64,000 bases of DNA, taken from contig NC_063991.1 in NCBI RefSeq assembly GCF_932276165.1, forward strand, positions 1,293,001 to 1,357,000, in the 5' to 3' direction. Made by a program: the position numbers and the translations under genes. The notes under the pieces were generated by a model, which had not been told where the DNA came from, ran no database searches, and saw nothing but the letters and a program-made list of their open reading frames with translations. This document shows, piece by piece, positions 21,123 to 31,735 of the stretch (within the stretch, counting starts at the first letter, position 1; every line of letters starts with the position of its first letter). The stretch is from Plutella xylostella. Its lineage: Eukaryota; Arthropoda; Insecta; Lepidoptera; Plutellidae.

Positions 21123-21277
21123 TAGGGCCAGTTTTTTGATCCCTAGTTAACTCAACCATTGGTCAAAAATGGCGACCATTAGTTAAAAACCACTCAAAAT
21201 TGTATGCAGCTGTCATGCTTGACAAGTGACTTGACTAATGGTTAAAGTTGACCACGGATCAAAAAACTGGCCCTTAG
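21123..21277. mobile_element. Palindromic TIR element, GGGCCAGTTTTTTGATC family
   Basis: Near-complete inverted repeat flanked by TTA. A second copy is at 29153-29306. No coding capacity. Confidence 0.7.
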
Positions 21278-21466
21278 TGCTACTACTAACAGAAAACAAT
21301 ATTCTTCCTACTTTTTCCTTTTGCAAAGTTAGCGTGGCAGGGACGTAGCTACCCACCAAACTGCGTTAAAACACGAACAAGGAAATCGAATGAATAAATT
21401 CTTACAGAAAGGGAATGGGACAGAGAGAGTACAGAAGGGAAGCTCGGTAAATGGTGTAGAATAGAA

Positions 21467-21677
21467 TCCTAACTATATTAATATTATAAATGCGAAAGTA
21501 ACTGTGTCTGTCTGTCTGGCTGTTACTCTTTCAAGCCAAAACGACTGAATGGATTTGAATGAAATTTGGTAGGATAGATATGGTCTAGACCCTGAGAAAG
21601 AACATAGGCTACTTTTTATCTCGGAATTCCCACGGGAAAATTTTTAAAGACGAACCGAAGCTCGCGGGAACAGCTAG
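21467..21677 (+). mobile_element. Helitron-type non-autonomous element
   Basis: TCCTAACTATATTAATATTATAAATGCG start, (TGTC)n, GC palindrome, CAGCTAG end. Confidence 0.75.
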
Positions 21678-22123
21678 TATAATAGAATACTACTTTATGA
21701 ACGCCACAAGAATGAGACATACAAAACCATACTGAACTTAGACTACAAAAAAATAACAAATTAACTCTGGTCATTCAAAACAACTTTTGTACAACCACTT
21801 TTGTAAATTCAAAAAGAAGTTAAGCTTATATATATGTATGTAGAAAACTTTGACTATAGAAATCACGTGACTTTTTATACTATTAAATCTAATTTTTTAA
21901 CAAATTTACTAAATTTACAATGTCTCCCAGAGGCTGCATCTTCGGCTTAGTATACCACTTTGGCAACATCCTGTATAAGCTTGCCTTCTGTACCCTAGTT
22001 CGTGAACGCAAGTGGTAAAAAAGATATTATTAATATATCTTCGCACATGTTCGTTGGGGCCGATGTAATATTCAAATATATGAAATATTGCTCGGGGAAT
22101 GCCGTATGACAAAATATATACTT

Positions 22124-22468
22124 ATACAGGGTGCAGTTTTATCATTGGACGTCTTCAAAGCTAGCAGTAGGTACCTTCTGAGGGTACTAGCATTTGGTAT
22201 CATCATCAGCCAATAATCATCCACTGGTGGATATAAGCCTCTCCCAAGGAGCGCCACAACACTCGGTCCTCGGCCTTCCTCATCCAATCACTACCCGCCA
22301 CCCGCCTAAGGTCGTCGGTCCAGCGGGCAGGAGGGCGTCCCACGCTGCGTTTGTCTGTTCGTGGTCTCCACTCGAGAACTCGTCTACGCATTTGGTATAC
22401 TTAATTGTATATAACACCCTGGGTCACTCCCTTTCTGCTTAGTATACCATTTTTGCAACATCCTGTAT
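22124..22468. mobile_element. TIR element (ACAGGGTGTTGC family) containing an RTE 3' end
   Basis: TACAGGGTGCAG at the left and TTTTTGCAACATCCTGTA at the right are the TIRs. The middle (22197-22391) is foreign: the minus frame reads RPRTDKRSVGRPPARWTDDL and ends WRSLGEAYIHQW, the C-terminus of an RTE-type protein. Confidence 0.6.
22197..22391 (-). pseudogene. RTE-type retrotransposon C-terminal fragment
   Basis: About 61 residues on the minus strand: RSVGRPPARWTDDLRRVAGS, then DWMRKAEDRVLWRSLGEAY. This is the last part of the RTE protein. Shorter relatives lie at 29330-29440 (+), 47337-47430 (-), 53705-53860 (-) and 56172-56265 (-). Confidence 0.7.
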
Positions 22469-22605
22469 TATACGATCTGCGCCAAGTAAATTACATTAGA
22501 AAGGTATAATGTATATCTTCCTTCCTAAGGATTCTATAAGGGCCTTTGATCTGAACACACCTGTGACTTATTAAATTATTATCCCCTGTGTAAAAATGTC
22601 TTACC

Positions 22606-22866
22606 TGAAGAGCTAGCACGGATCGTAATTAAGACGTCACAAAAGTTCTCCGTCGCGCTCGCTCTTAAGGCTGATCGATGTGAGTGAGCGCGATGCAAAA
22701 CTTTTGTCACGTTTTAATTGCGCCCTGTGCTAGACCTTCTGGCCCTGTAGCACGGGACGCTATTAAGACGTGAGAAAAGTTCTCCGTCGCGCTCGCTCTT
22801 GAGGCTGCGCGATGTGAGTGAGCGCAATACGAAACTCTTGTCACGTCTTAAATGCACCCCGTACTA
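22606..22866. repeat. Two tandem copies of a 125-bp hairpin repeat
   Basis: 22606-22733 and 22741-22866 are about 80% alike. Each is an inverted repeat: TAGCACGG ... AAAAGTTCTCCGTCGCGCTC at the left and GAGTGAGCGCGATGCAAAAC ... CCTGTGCTA at the right. They are joined by CTTCTGGCC. Confidence 0.65.
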
Positions 22867-22932
22867 GCCCTTCTGTAGAGTCTAAAGATTATACCTATTA
22901 GGTGTTACTAGATACTTTGATGGTGACGTGAC

Positions 22933-23313
22933 GACTAGAGCGGTGGTAGCTCAGTCGAGAGCGGTGGTAGCTCAGTCGAGAGCGGTGGTAGCTCAGTCGG
23001 GTAAGCGCCCGCTTCTCACGCCAGAGATGCGGGTTCGATCCCGGCGCTGACATGTACCAATGAGTTCTTTTAACTTAAGTACAATGTATACCATCGCTCT
23101 TACGGTGAAGGAAAACATCGTGAGGAAACCTGTATATCTAGATCTAGCACATCTAGATATGTGAACCCACCAACCCGCAGTGGACCAGCGTGGTGGGAAA
23201 TGGTCCAAGCTTAGGAAGGCAGTTTAGACCTTGGGGATATGCACAAAGGTTCCAATCGAGAGAGCCAGGTGCAGGTACTGACACCCCCACAGAGAATAGA
23301 ATAGAATAGAATA
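22933..23313 (+). mobile_element. tRNA-derived SINE with triplicated leader, 14-bp target duplication
   Basis: The leader GAGCGGTGGTAGCTCAGTCG occurs three times with 21-bp spacing (22938, 22959, 22980). A box TAGCTCAGTCGGGTAAG and B box GGTTCGATCCC follow, then a GTGGACCAGCGTGGTGGGAA block and a (GAATA)n tail. GATGGTGACGTGAC at 22919-22932 and 23314-23327 is an exact target duplication. A second copy without the triplication is at 30383-30712. Confidence 0.85.
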
Positions 23314-23352
23314 GATGGTGACGTGACTTTTTATTTTGGATAAGCAAATATC

Positions 23353-23426
23353 CTAATCCTAACTCGTAATCCCGGAATTCCCACGGGAAAACTTTTTTAA
23401 GCGAAGCGAAGCGCGTGGGAACAGCT
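23353..23426 (+). mobile_element. Helitron-type element with internal deletion
   Basis: The start TCCTAAC is fused to the terminal CCCGGAATTCCCACGGGAAA and GC palindrome, so about 130 internal bases are lost. Confidence 0.65.
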
Positions 23427-23618
23427 ATTTAAAATAGAAATACCACTACAAACAGATACTTAACGGTATTTTATCATTGCTTGTGAGTGTAATATTAAGC
23501 AAGGACTTTGTCCCCACATATTTTTTTTTTTTTGTATATATTAATGGACATACAGTTCTATTTTTTCTTATCTTAAAATAAGTTGGCATGTGTCGCAACG
23601 TACATAATGCCATGTATA

Positions 23619-23827
23619 GTGCCACAAACTTATCTGTTCCGGTGACAGCTCACGTAAATGTGTAATATTTCTTCATTTTATAAGATTTTAAGTTTGCCAG
23701 TAGTGGTAATTCGCTCTTGTGGTTTCAATAAACCCATCTAATCTATATCAATATATAATTCATTAGTAAGTAATGAGATATGGATCAATTTAGTTCGCTC
23801 ACACCGGAACAGATAAGTTTGTGGCAC
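23619..23827. mobile_element. TIR element, GTGCCACAAACTTATCTGTTC family
   Basis: 27-bp TIR GTGCCACAAACTTATCTGTT/CCGGTGA and its complement. Copies at 56683-56825 and 59816-60101 have TA flanks, so a Tc1/mariner-type MITE is likely. Confidence 0.7.
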
Positions 23828-24049
23828 TGTAGAACACGTCGTCCCACATTAGCGCCCCCAGACGACATTTTCCTGAACTATTCTCTGCAGAATCTCGTAA
23901 ATAAGGCCATCTGGCTATCCGCAGACCTATTCCGAGTTTAAAACGTGCATGCCAACAGTATTTTAATACTAACTATGTAGATAGATGGAGTGTCAGTGCG
24001 AGAGAAACGTCTCGATAAATAACACCCCACTTCTACCATTATCTGAAGC

Positions 24050-24785
24050 GTCCGTAGTTGAGCTGTCTTCAGTGATCGTAACTGATCACTGCTGAGGTTA
24101 GGGGCCGTCCAATAATCACGTGAGGCTCAAAGGGTGGGGGAGGGGGTACTGAAAACCTCACGAAACATCACGAGGGGGGAGGGGGGGTTCTCGTTAGACA
24201 TCACGTGTATTAAATTTTTGTCAAAAATTAGGTATTTCTGAACCGATATTTTGGACGGCGCAAAAATTTTAACGATTTGTAGTATGACCTATATTTTTTC
24301 TAGTCAAAATTGCCTTTACACATAGACTTCCAAAAAAATACACGTGATCCAGGGGGGGGAGGGGGGGTTGGTCCCAAACCTCACCAAATATCACCAGGGG
24401 GGAGGGGGGGTCAAAAAATGAGAAAAACGAACTCACGTGATTAATGGACGGCCCCTTAAGCAACAACTGGCACGGTCAGCCATTGGATGGGTGACCGATT
24501 TCAAGTGGTTCTTTTCTGGACGCTTCCGTGCTTCGGACGGCACGTTAAGCCGTGGCTCCCGGTTGCTGCTTCGGCAGCAGTCGTTAAGCCTAGTCAGAGG
24601 CCTTCGGGCAGCTTGAAAACATCTGACAGTCGGGTTGCCCACATACCCGACAACTTCAGAGCATTGTACTCATTCAAAAACGGTGATACGGCTCGCGACC
24701 TATCACGTGAGTATAAATGTACAGCGAAAAGCGGGTGACTCGCTTGCGTCACCTCTGACTACCCCTTCGGGGATTACAGTCGTGA
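24050..24785 (+). mobile_element. 5S rRNA-derived SINE, split by a MITE
   Basis: The head has the 5S internal promoter pattern: TGATCACTG near 24083, then (after the MITE) TTAAGCAACAACTGGCACGG and CAGCCATTGGATGGGTGACC (24456-24500). The central module GTCGTTAAGCCTAGTCAG and the variant B tail follow. A true 5S gene is excluded because the sequence departs from 5S outside the promoter. The second copy with a 5S head is at 48918-49255. Confidence 0.65.
24101..24455. mobile_element. PIF/Harbinger-like MITE with TTA target duplication
   Basis: TIRs GGGGCCGTCCAATAATCACG and CGTGATTAATGGACGGCCCC; TTA at 24098-24100 and 24456-24458. It carries several GGGGGAGGGGGGG tracts. It splits the 5S promoter of the host SINE. 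The superfamily is inferred from the 3-bp TTA duplication and GGG ends. Confidence 0.7.
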
Positions 24786-25077
24786 GCATATGCAAAATGC
24801 GGACCGTGTTTTGCTTTGCTTTCATATGTGACACATCATCTAGTTCGTATATCGTTAATCTAAGATTGCTTTAGAATCCCTGAGCCACACCGAATAAGGA
24901 CAGAGGCCATCTGGCTCCGACAACGACAAAAAATTAGTGAACAGTCCATTAGGGTGAGTCTGCTCTGTGTCTCGTGTCCCCGTGGAGATTGGTGTCAGAT
25001 CGATCGTATTTTAACCTACAACGAAAAAAGAGAGCGGTGTTATAAGTTTAACTTGTAACATCCCTGTTATAGATAGA

Positions 25078-25345
25078 CGGTCGAATGGCGTAGTGGTTAG
25101 TGGCCCTGACTGCTATGCCGAAGGTCCCGGGTTCGATTCCCGGCTGGGGCAGATATTTGTTTAAAGACAAATATTTGTACTCGGGTCTTGGGTGTTGATA
25201 TTAATTTATATTTAATATGTATCTATCTATGTATTTGTGTAGATATATCAGCTGTCCGATACCCATAACACAGGCTCTGCCTAGCTTGGGGTCGGATGGC
25301 CATGTGTGAAGATGTCCCCACATATTATTATTATTATTATTAAGT
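25078..25345 (+). mobile_element. tRNA-derived SINE, tail type 2
   Basis: Full-length, A and B boxes intact, (ATT)n end. Confidence 0.8.
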
Positions 25346-25526
25346 GAAACGGGTGAACTGATTTTTGATTTCGATTCGGATATCGTTTATTTTTTTAGGG
25401 TCATAGGTGTTGTTATCTTAGCAATGTTTCGTGAAAATCGCTTTGAAAACATTCCAAAAGCTATGCGACTTTTAGTGTTAAATGTATGAGTTTTTACCGT
25501 TGGACCGTTGAAGCAGGGTGAAGTAA

Positions 25527-25559
25527 TCCTAACTAATATTATAAATGCGAAAGTAACTG

Positions 25560-25590
<31 letters not shown>

Positions 25591-25741
25591 TACTCTTTCA
25601 CGCCAAAACTACTGAACAGATTTGAATGAAATTTGGTATACATACGGTCTAGACCCTGGGAAAGAACATAGGCTAATTTTTATCCCGGAATTCCCACGGG
25701 AAAACTTTTTAAGGCGAAGCGAAGCGCGCGGGAACAGCTAG
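25527..25741 (+). mobile_element. Helitron-type non-autonomous element
   Basis: Complete, about seven TGTC units, flanked by A and T. Confidence 0.8.
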
Positions 25742-26206
25742 TACTCCATATAACCTTTGAAACCGCGTTTTTTTACAGACATTTATAACTTGCTCTGTAT
25801 TTTATGTTATTCTTACTTGTTTCCTGAAAACGGCGTAGCTGTAAAGTTCTTTCCACATTCCTTCCTCACAAACCCATTACTTAACCCTTCACTGCGGATT
25901 TAATCACAAAATTTCACCAGCACGTGGGGTCAGATTGACTCATAAATTGTTAAAATTCCGACCCGCTAATATGCCGGTGACGGGTTAATTGACAACCTCG
26001 AGACGTGGGGTAAGGGGGGAAGTGGGGGTAAATGGGGGTAAGGGGTAAATTTTATATGCAGTGGCGGGTAAAGCGCGAGGTTTGTTTTCGGTTCGGTTAA
26101 TTAGATGTGAGGAGGTTTAGAGGGTTTTGCATGTAAATTTAGTCATTTATGTGTAGTATCAATCAGTACTACCTACCTACCTGCCATAGACGCACATATA
26201 ATTAAA
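25742..26206. other. No gene or clear repeat seen
   Basis: Includes a G-rich stretch (26006-26050, GTGGGGTAAGGGGGGAAGTG) that could form G-quadruplexes. No exon recognised. Confidence 0.35.
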
Positions 26207-26405
26207 CTAGCTGTCCCCGCGCGCTTCGCTTCGCCTTAAAAAGTTTTCCCGTGGGAATTCCGGGATAAAAAGTAGCCTATGTTCTTTCCCAGGGTCTAGA
26301 CCGTATATATACCAAATTTCATTCAAATCCGTTCAGTAGTTTTTGCGTGAAAGAGTAACAGACAGACAGACACAGTTACTTTCGCATTTATAATATTAGT
26401 TAGGA
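26207..26405 (-). mobile_element. Helitron-type non-autonomous element
   Basis: Complete reverse copy with a short (GACA)n. Confidence 0.8.
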
Positions 26406-26560
26406 TGTATCGTACACAACGGACGCATCGCATTCAGTATTCTATGTATAGAAATTCACACAAGTGCGTCCACTTCATCGGCATTGCCGACGCCGTTTCT
26501 CTATACATTTATGACATTCCGTTTGTCGCGATACTTACGATACCGATAGGTAGACGGTTA
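26406..26560. mobile_element. Interspersed repeat, inverse copy of 3450-3625
   Basis: Shares GCGTCCACTTCATCGGCATT and flanking blocks with the complement of the first copy. Confidence 0.5.
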
Positions 26561-26658
26561 GCTTAAATGTAAGTATTTCAAAGATCTGGTGACTCGCTTG
26601 CGAGTTTCCTATGACTACCCCTCGAGGGATCACTTACGGTCTTAACCAGCGTTCAAAA

Positions 26659-26839
26659 TCCTAACTAATATCACAAATGCGAAAGTAACTGTGTCTGTCT
26701 GTTACTCTTTCACGCCAAAACTACTTAACGGATTTGAATGAAATTTGGTATATATATAGTCTAGTCTAGACCCTGAGATAGAACATAGAATTCCCACGGG
26801 AAAACTTTTTAAGGCGAAGCGAAGCTCGCGGGAACAGCT
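26659..26839 (+). mobile_element. Helitron-type element, short microsatellite and internal deletion
   Basis: Both ends recognisable. Part of the region before the final palindrome is lost. Confidence 0.7.
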
Positions 26840-27955
26840 CTATAAAAATAAAGAGTCACAAAAAACACTAGGTACCTAATTAAAAACTGCATACCCTACC
26901 GCCAAAAAAGAACCGATTTCGATTGTACAAATTTAACCCCAGACTGTAAAAAAGGCAAAAATCACCGGTCACTATAGCAAAGGGGAGAGCCGGGCATTCT
27001 GACCAAAACGCTGACTGACCGATCGCACGATTCATGTGCTACGACCGACGTTGTTTTTGTGTTAATGATGGCGCCACTGAGACCGCCAAAAAAAAATTAT
27101 ATACATTTTACGCCTAGTAGGTATTATTATGAAAACGCTGTTAGATTCTGAGTACAAAATAAATAAATAGGATCAATACTGAGTCGAAAGGAAGTGACTC
27201 AGGGGGTCACTCTCGGCTACTTTTGTTTTACTACTTTTGAATTTTCCTTTACATAGAAACTTTTGTGGTCATGTCGCGACTTTTTTACTGTAATTTTTTT
27301 TTAAATAGGGATTAATCAAGATTACAAATTACCAAATCTCATACAACAAGCTGTTCAGAATGACCCCACGAGTCACCCGATTTGGACTTACCCTTTTTTC
27401 TACACCTGCCTGTATATCGTAGCCTAAATTCCACAGATGCAAACGTCAAATTAAAAAATCCTATTTTTCTCTCAGAGGTTATAAATAGTTGCGCTTTTCC
27501 CCCGCCAGAGGCGCCAGTGTCGCCTCCCGAGTCTCCCCTTCGATATTTCAATTAAACACACGACAGATCTTTTTTATTTATCGCCGATGTGTGTGGATAA
27601 TTGGAGGAATACGGGGAGAAATGGAATTCATAGGTTATTATTTCGAGATCTCGCGGCGTATAACTGTACTTATATTATGTACATATATAGTAAAGGTATG
27701 GTGTGATTATCATCTCCAAAGGCAAATATCACTTTTTGTTTTGAACAACAAGATATAGTAATATAGTATATTGTAGAAGCGCTTATGGCGCCATACAAAA
27801 AATATAAAAACAACGGCCTGTGTTTTTTACAAAACTTGAATCTTAAATTGAAATCAAGATCTCAGCAACTAATTACATTCAAACTTCAGACACAGTACAA
27901 TCAGGAATAGTAATTCAACATGCTTTGACTTTATAAAGAAAGAAAAAACACCAGT
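26840..27955. other. No gene recognised; weak repeat traces
   Basis: 27190-27430 has parts resembling the ACAGGGTGT TIR family (also at 34155-34378). A GC-richer patch at 27490-27540 has no clear splice-bounded frame. Nothing else stands out. Confidence 0.35.
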
Positions 27956-27956
27956 T

Positions 27957-28080
27957 TGCTTGTGTTAGGGTCCACCAACCCGCACTAGGCCAGCGTGGTG
28001 GACTAGGCCTAAAACCCTAACTTCATTGGAAGGAGACCCGTGCCCCAGCAGTGGGAACGTCATGGGTCGTGATGATGAGT
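27957..28080 (+). mobile_element. 5S-related SINE family, tail variant A (fragment)
   Basis: GCTTGTGTTAGGGTCCACCA to GGGTCGTGATGATGA. Confidence 0.6.
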
Positions 28081-28149
28081 TGCCAGAAAGTCTACCATTG
28101 GCATACTCAAAAATAGGATGGAGTGAAAAAAATGCTAAGTATGTCCCGA

Positions 28150-28280
28150 TTTTTGTAAGAGATCGCCCTCAGCGATAAGGCCGCCTATTGTACATTAGTT
28201 CTAGTCTATAAGTATGTTTTTTTTTGTATGTCTGATTTATGTGGTGTTCAATAAAGCAATATTCTATTCTATTCTATTTT
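28150..28280 (+). mobile_element. Non-LTR retrotransposon 3' end with (ATTCT)n
   Basis: AGAGATCGCCCTCAGCGATAAGGCCGC motif, GTTCAATAAAGC and an (ATTCT)n tail. Confidence 0.6.
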
Positions 28281-28456
28281 TCAAAAAGGTACCACTGTGC
28301 GCTGGGGTTGAATCAGTTCCAACCCCGCAGAGATTTCGCGCGCGGCCGACTCTCAATCGCTCGACAAATTCGTGTTATTTTTAATTAACGCGAGTAATTA
28401 TAGGGCTGCTGGTTATTCGTTAGCGGTGACGCGTAGTGTGTGCCAGTACTTTGTAG

Positions 28457-28704
28457 TTATTATTATGCGGGGACATCTCACACACGGCCATCCGACCCCA
28501 AGCTAGGCAGAGCCTGTGTTATGGGTATCGGACAGCTGATATATCTACACAAATACATAGATAAATATTAAATATAAATATCAACACCCAAGACCCGAGT
28601 ACAAATATCTGTCTTTAAACAAATATCTGCCCCAGCCGGGAATCGAACCCGGGACCTTCAGCATAGCAGTCAGGGTCACTAACCACTACGCCATTCGACC
28701 GTCG
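28457..28704 (-). mobile_element. tRNA-derived SINE, tail type 2
   Basis: Full-length minus copy. Confidence 0.8.
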
Positions 28705-28796
28705 TAGTACTTAGTAAACTCACGAGCAATGAAAAAGTTCCATTGATAATAGCACTTAACTACCTCTAATCCTATTTTTAATTTATATAACTCTCT

Positions 28797-28945
28797 TCCA
28801 TCCAAAGGTTGTCTGGTAGAGATTGCTATAAGCAATAAGGCCGCTTTTTGTACTGTTGTTATTTTTAAGTTTTATTTTGTATTGATTCTGTTTTTTTGGT
28901 GCAAATAAAGAGGATTGTATTGTATTGTATTGTATTGTAATTAGT
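28797..28945 (+). mobile_element. Non-LTR retrotransposon 3' end with (TGTAT)n
   Basis: CCATCCAAAGGTTGTCTGGT, GAGATTGCTATAAGCAATAA, GTGCAAATAAAG and a (TTGTA)n tail. Confidence 0.65.
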
Positions 28946-29152
28946 TCTAAACTGAAAAGACCAGCTTTACGCGCTATATAAGCAGAAATACGATAGCGTC
29001 GCCACAAGAAAAAAAATCATAACTTCCGTTTAAAAGCGTTTTTCCAGAAACTGCCGCGTTTTTCGCCGTCTTCATGCTAATGTCAAATTTTAGAACGAGG
29101 TAGGTTACCAATACCCAGTACCCATCTAGAATGTAGAAGTCTTAAGTTACTT

Positions 29153-29306
29153 AGGGCCAGTTTTTTGATCCCTAGTTAACTCAACCATTGGTAAAAAATG
29201 GCTACTATTAGTTAAACACCAACAAAAATCGTATGCAGCTGTCATGTTTGACAAGTGACTTGACTAATGGTTAAAGTTGACTACGGATCAAAAAACTCGG
29301 CCTTAG
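29153..29306. mobile_element. Palindromic TIR element, GGGCCAGTTTTTTGATC family
   Basis: Second copy of the element at 21123-21277. Confidence 0.7.
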
Positions 29307-29329
29307 ACCACCTTAGAGTTAGACCTAGC

Positions 29330-29440
29330 TAGATGATGTGACGACTTGGCAAAGGTGGCTGGTAGTGATTGGATGCGGAAGGCTATAGATCGCATCCAGT
29401 GCTTTGGGAGAGGCCTAATCCCATAGCAGTGAAGATGACT
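29330..29440 (+). mobile_element. RTE-type 3' end fragment
   Basis: GTGATTGGATGCGGAAGGCTATAGATCGCATCCAGTGCTTTGGGAGAGG-type sequence (blocks of the RTE terminus, plus strand) with frameshifts. Confidence 0.5.
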
Positions 29441-30080
29441 TTTTTTTTCGTATAAAACAGAACTCACTCAGCATTATTATTCAAATTCTAAAGACATTGT
29501 CATAAAAAGGCGGAGCCACCATAAAAAGGGAATTAGGACAAGCGAGTTTATGACTTTAAAAAAGTTTTAAGCGTTAATAACTTCTTTAGATACCATGAAT
29601 ACAATATTTAGGCAGCCCTATTGTCAGAAGTTTTTAATTAAATATTTAAATTCATGCTTCGTACTGAGATAAGGCGAAGAGTGCTGCTTTAGGGCGGATG
29701 TAGTTGGAGCAACTGGTGTTGATACTTGCGTCCTATAGACTTTTCTGTTACTGGGCCTTTAGTACGGGTTTTGCTATAAAAACGTTGACGTTTTCTTCTG
29801 ATATCTGCATGTCATAAGGTCATAATATAATAGCATTTGTTAAAATTTTCATTAATAGTAGGTTCCCATACCAGGTGCCACTTTGTATGAGAGAAAACGT
29901 AGACTTTTCTAGTTTTCAACAAACTATCAAACCTGTACTAGAGGTACAGAGTTGGCATGATTCTGTAATTTGAAATTCTTGTCTTTAACCAACCTTAAGG
30001 AGGTTGATTAATTAAATCTATTCCGGTCACACATTGAACCCTATGATGCATTATCGAAAAAAAAAAAAAAAATTAAGTTT
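29441..30080. other. No gene or clear repeat seen
   Basis: Only one motif is shared, GAGAAAACGTAGACTTTTCTAG near 29890, which resembles the palindrome at 54822-54938. Confidence 0.35.
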
Positions 30081-30084
30081 TTGA

Positions 30085-30236
30085 CAAAATAAAAAGTAGC
30101 CTGTGTATATCCAGGGTGCTAGCTAACTCCATACCAAATTTCATTGCAATCAATGGTTCAGCCGTTTTGACGTGAAGAAGTACACACACATACATACTCA
30201 CAAACTTTCGCCTGTATAATATTATTAGTAGGATAA
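30085..30236 (-). mobile_element. Helitron-type element, divergent subfamily
   Basis: AAAAAGTAGCCTGTGTATATCC ... CACACACATAC ... AATATTATTAGTAGGA. The terminal palindrome is lost. Confidence 0.5.
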
Positions 30237-30382
30237 AAGTATCAAGACGTCTCCGTCGCGCTACACAGCGCTGGCAGCGTCTCGCGACGCAGAAGTGTCG
30301 CCAAATTGTGCAGTCGGGTGTCGCGTCCGCCACACGCTGCAGCACCGACTGAGCACATACCTACCTAATATCTTACTGTTTA

Positions 30383-30712
30383 GGAGCGGTGGTAGCTCAC
30401 TCGGGTAAGGGCCCGCTTCTCACGCAAGAGATGCGGGTTCGAATTCCGGCGCTGACATGTACCAATGAGTTCTTTTAACTTAAGTACAATTTATACCATC
30501 GCTCGTACGATGAAGGAAAACATCGTGAGGAAACCTGCATATCTAGATCTAGCACATCTAGATATGGGAACCCACCAACCCGCAGTGGACCAGCGTGGTG
30601 GGAAATGGTCCAAGCTTAGGAAGGCAGTTTAGACCTTGGAGATATGCGCAAAGGTTCCATTCGAGAGAGCCAGGTGCACCCACTCACACCCTCACAGAGA
30701 ATAGAATAGAAA
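30383..30712 (+). mobile_element. tRNA-derived SINE, (GAATA)n tail
   Basis: Same family as 22933-23313 but with one leader unit. The A box has TAGCTCACTCGGG. Confidence 0.8.
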
Positions 30713-30930
30713 CTTAAATATTTGGTTAATTATTCAATTTGGACGTAGTTACGCAGAAAGGCCTCAATCCACAACTTGGTCAAAATTGAGTTATATACTA
30801 GAACATGCTATTTAATGTAGGGTCTACCTGTCAAGAAAACAAACACAGTAAAAAACCAACTACAACATACTTTTTTGATGTGGGGGACCAACCCACATTG
30901 TATGAAACACACATTTTTTTGTTTCACATA

Positions 30931-31310
30931 AAGGACTCAAACTGTTTGAGTCCTTTTACAGAAACGCATTTCCTATGAAACCATGAAAAATTGAGTTTTT
31001 CATAAAAGACTCAAACGCTCTGAGTCGTTTTAGAGAAATACGTATTCATTAAAAAAAGACAATTTGTATTTAGCAGAAAGGACTCAACCCGTCTGAGTCG
31101 TTTTAGAGAAATACTTATTCATTGAAAAAAGACAATTTGTATTTAGCAGAAAGGACTCAAACCGTCTTGAGTCGTTTTAGCGAAATACTTATTGATTGAA
31201 AGAAGTCAAATTGTATTTAGCAGAAAGGACTCAAACTGTCTGAGTTGAGTAAAGAGATAAGTTTTTAATAAAACAGTTCAAATTTTATTTGGCAGAAAGG
31301 ATTTAAACTG
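30931..31310. repeat. Subterminal iterons, about 73 bp x 6
   Basis: AAGGACTCAA-type motifs start near 30931, 31006, 31079, 31152, 31226 and 31298. Each is followed by an inverted TGAGTC(G/C)TTTT, making a small hairpin per unit. The motif is the inner half of the TIR of the enclosing element, as in iterated transposase-binding sites. Confidence 0.75.
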
Positions 31311-31582
31311 TTTTTGTTCCGTCTCTTGGCCACTATTCTGTCACCACATTTTTCCACCTTCCGTCCCCCCACGAGCCAAGTATCCTGCCACTCCCATTTC
31401 AGTTCGGCGACCCGCATACCGACGTTGAACACTTTCCTCTTTTGACGGATCACCACGTTGGGAATACGTCTAAGCGAAATACTTAACATGGCTCGCTCTA
31501 TAGCTCTTTGTGGAACTCTGATTCGGTGCACAGTTTCGTTGGTCATCGTCCATGTATCGGCACCGTATGTTAGTGTGGGCAA
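31265..31582 (-). pseudogene. RTE-type reverse transcriptase C-terminal fragment
   Basis: 106 residues on the minus strand: LTYGADTWTMTN, QRAIERAMLSISLRR, VIRQKRKV, LKWEWQDTW. Same domain as at 5431-5784. It is cut at both ends and overlaps the last iteron. Confidence 0.65.
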
Positions 31583-31735
31583 GTCGCATTAGCAATTAAC
31601 AATCCATAAGCAGCGTTGCTTGACTCTCAAACATCTATCAGATTCATACAAGTTACGCCCGATTTGATAAGCGAGCGACGATGCCTATATAAGGATTGTT
31701 AATGGCTAATTTTCGGTGGTGGTAACTCCAAAGGA
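31576..31735. mobile_element. TIR element, CACCACCACCGAAA family
   Basis: CATTAGCAATTAACAATCCATAAGCAGCG and the inverse ATTGTTAATGGCTAATTTTCGGTGGTGGTAA-type end. A longer copy is at 35321-35530. Confidence 0.5.

Larger units (their letters stand above)
23970..24865. mobile_element. TIR element (CTTAGATT family) holding a nested 5S-SINE
   Basis: The left part (GATGGAGTGTCAGTGCGAGA, CACCCCACTTCTACC, 23982-24047) and the right part (GCAAAATGCGG ... TCGTTAATCTAAG, 24791-24865) belong to one family member. The insert 24050-24785 separates them. Confidence 0.6.

Noticed and set aside
24050..24510. A 5S rRNA gene
   Set aside because: Only the internal promoter region resembles 5S; the flanks and the 3' half do not, and it is split by a MITE.
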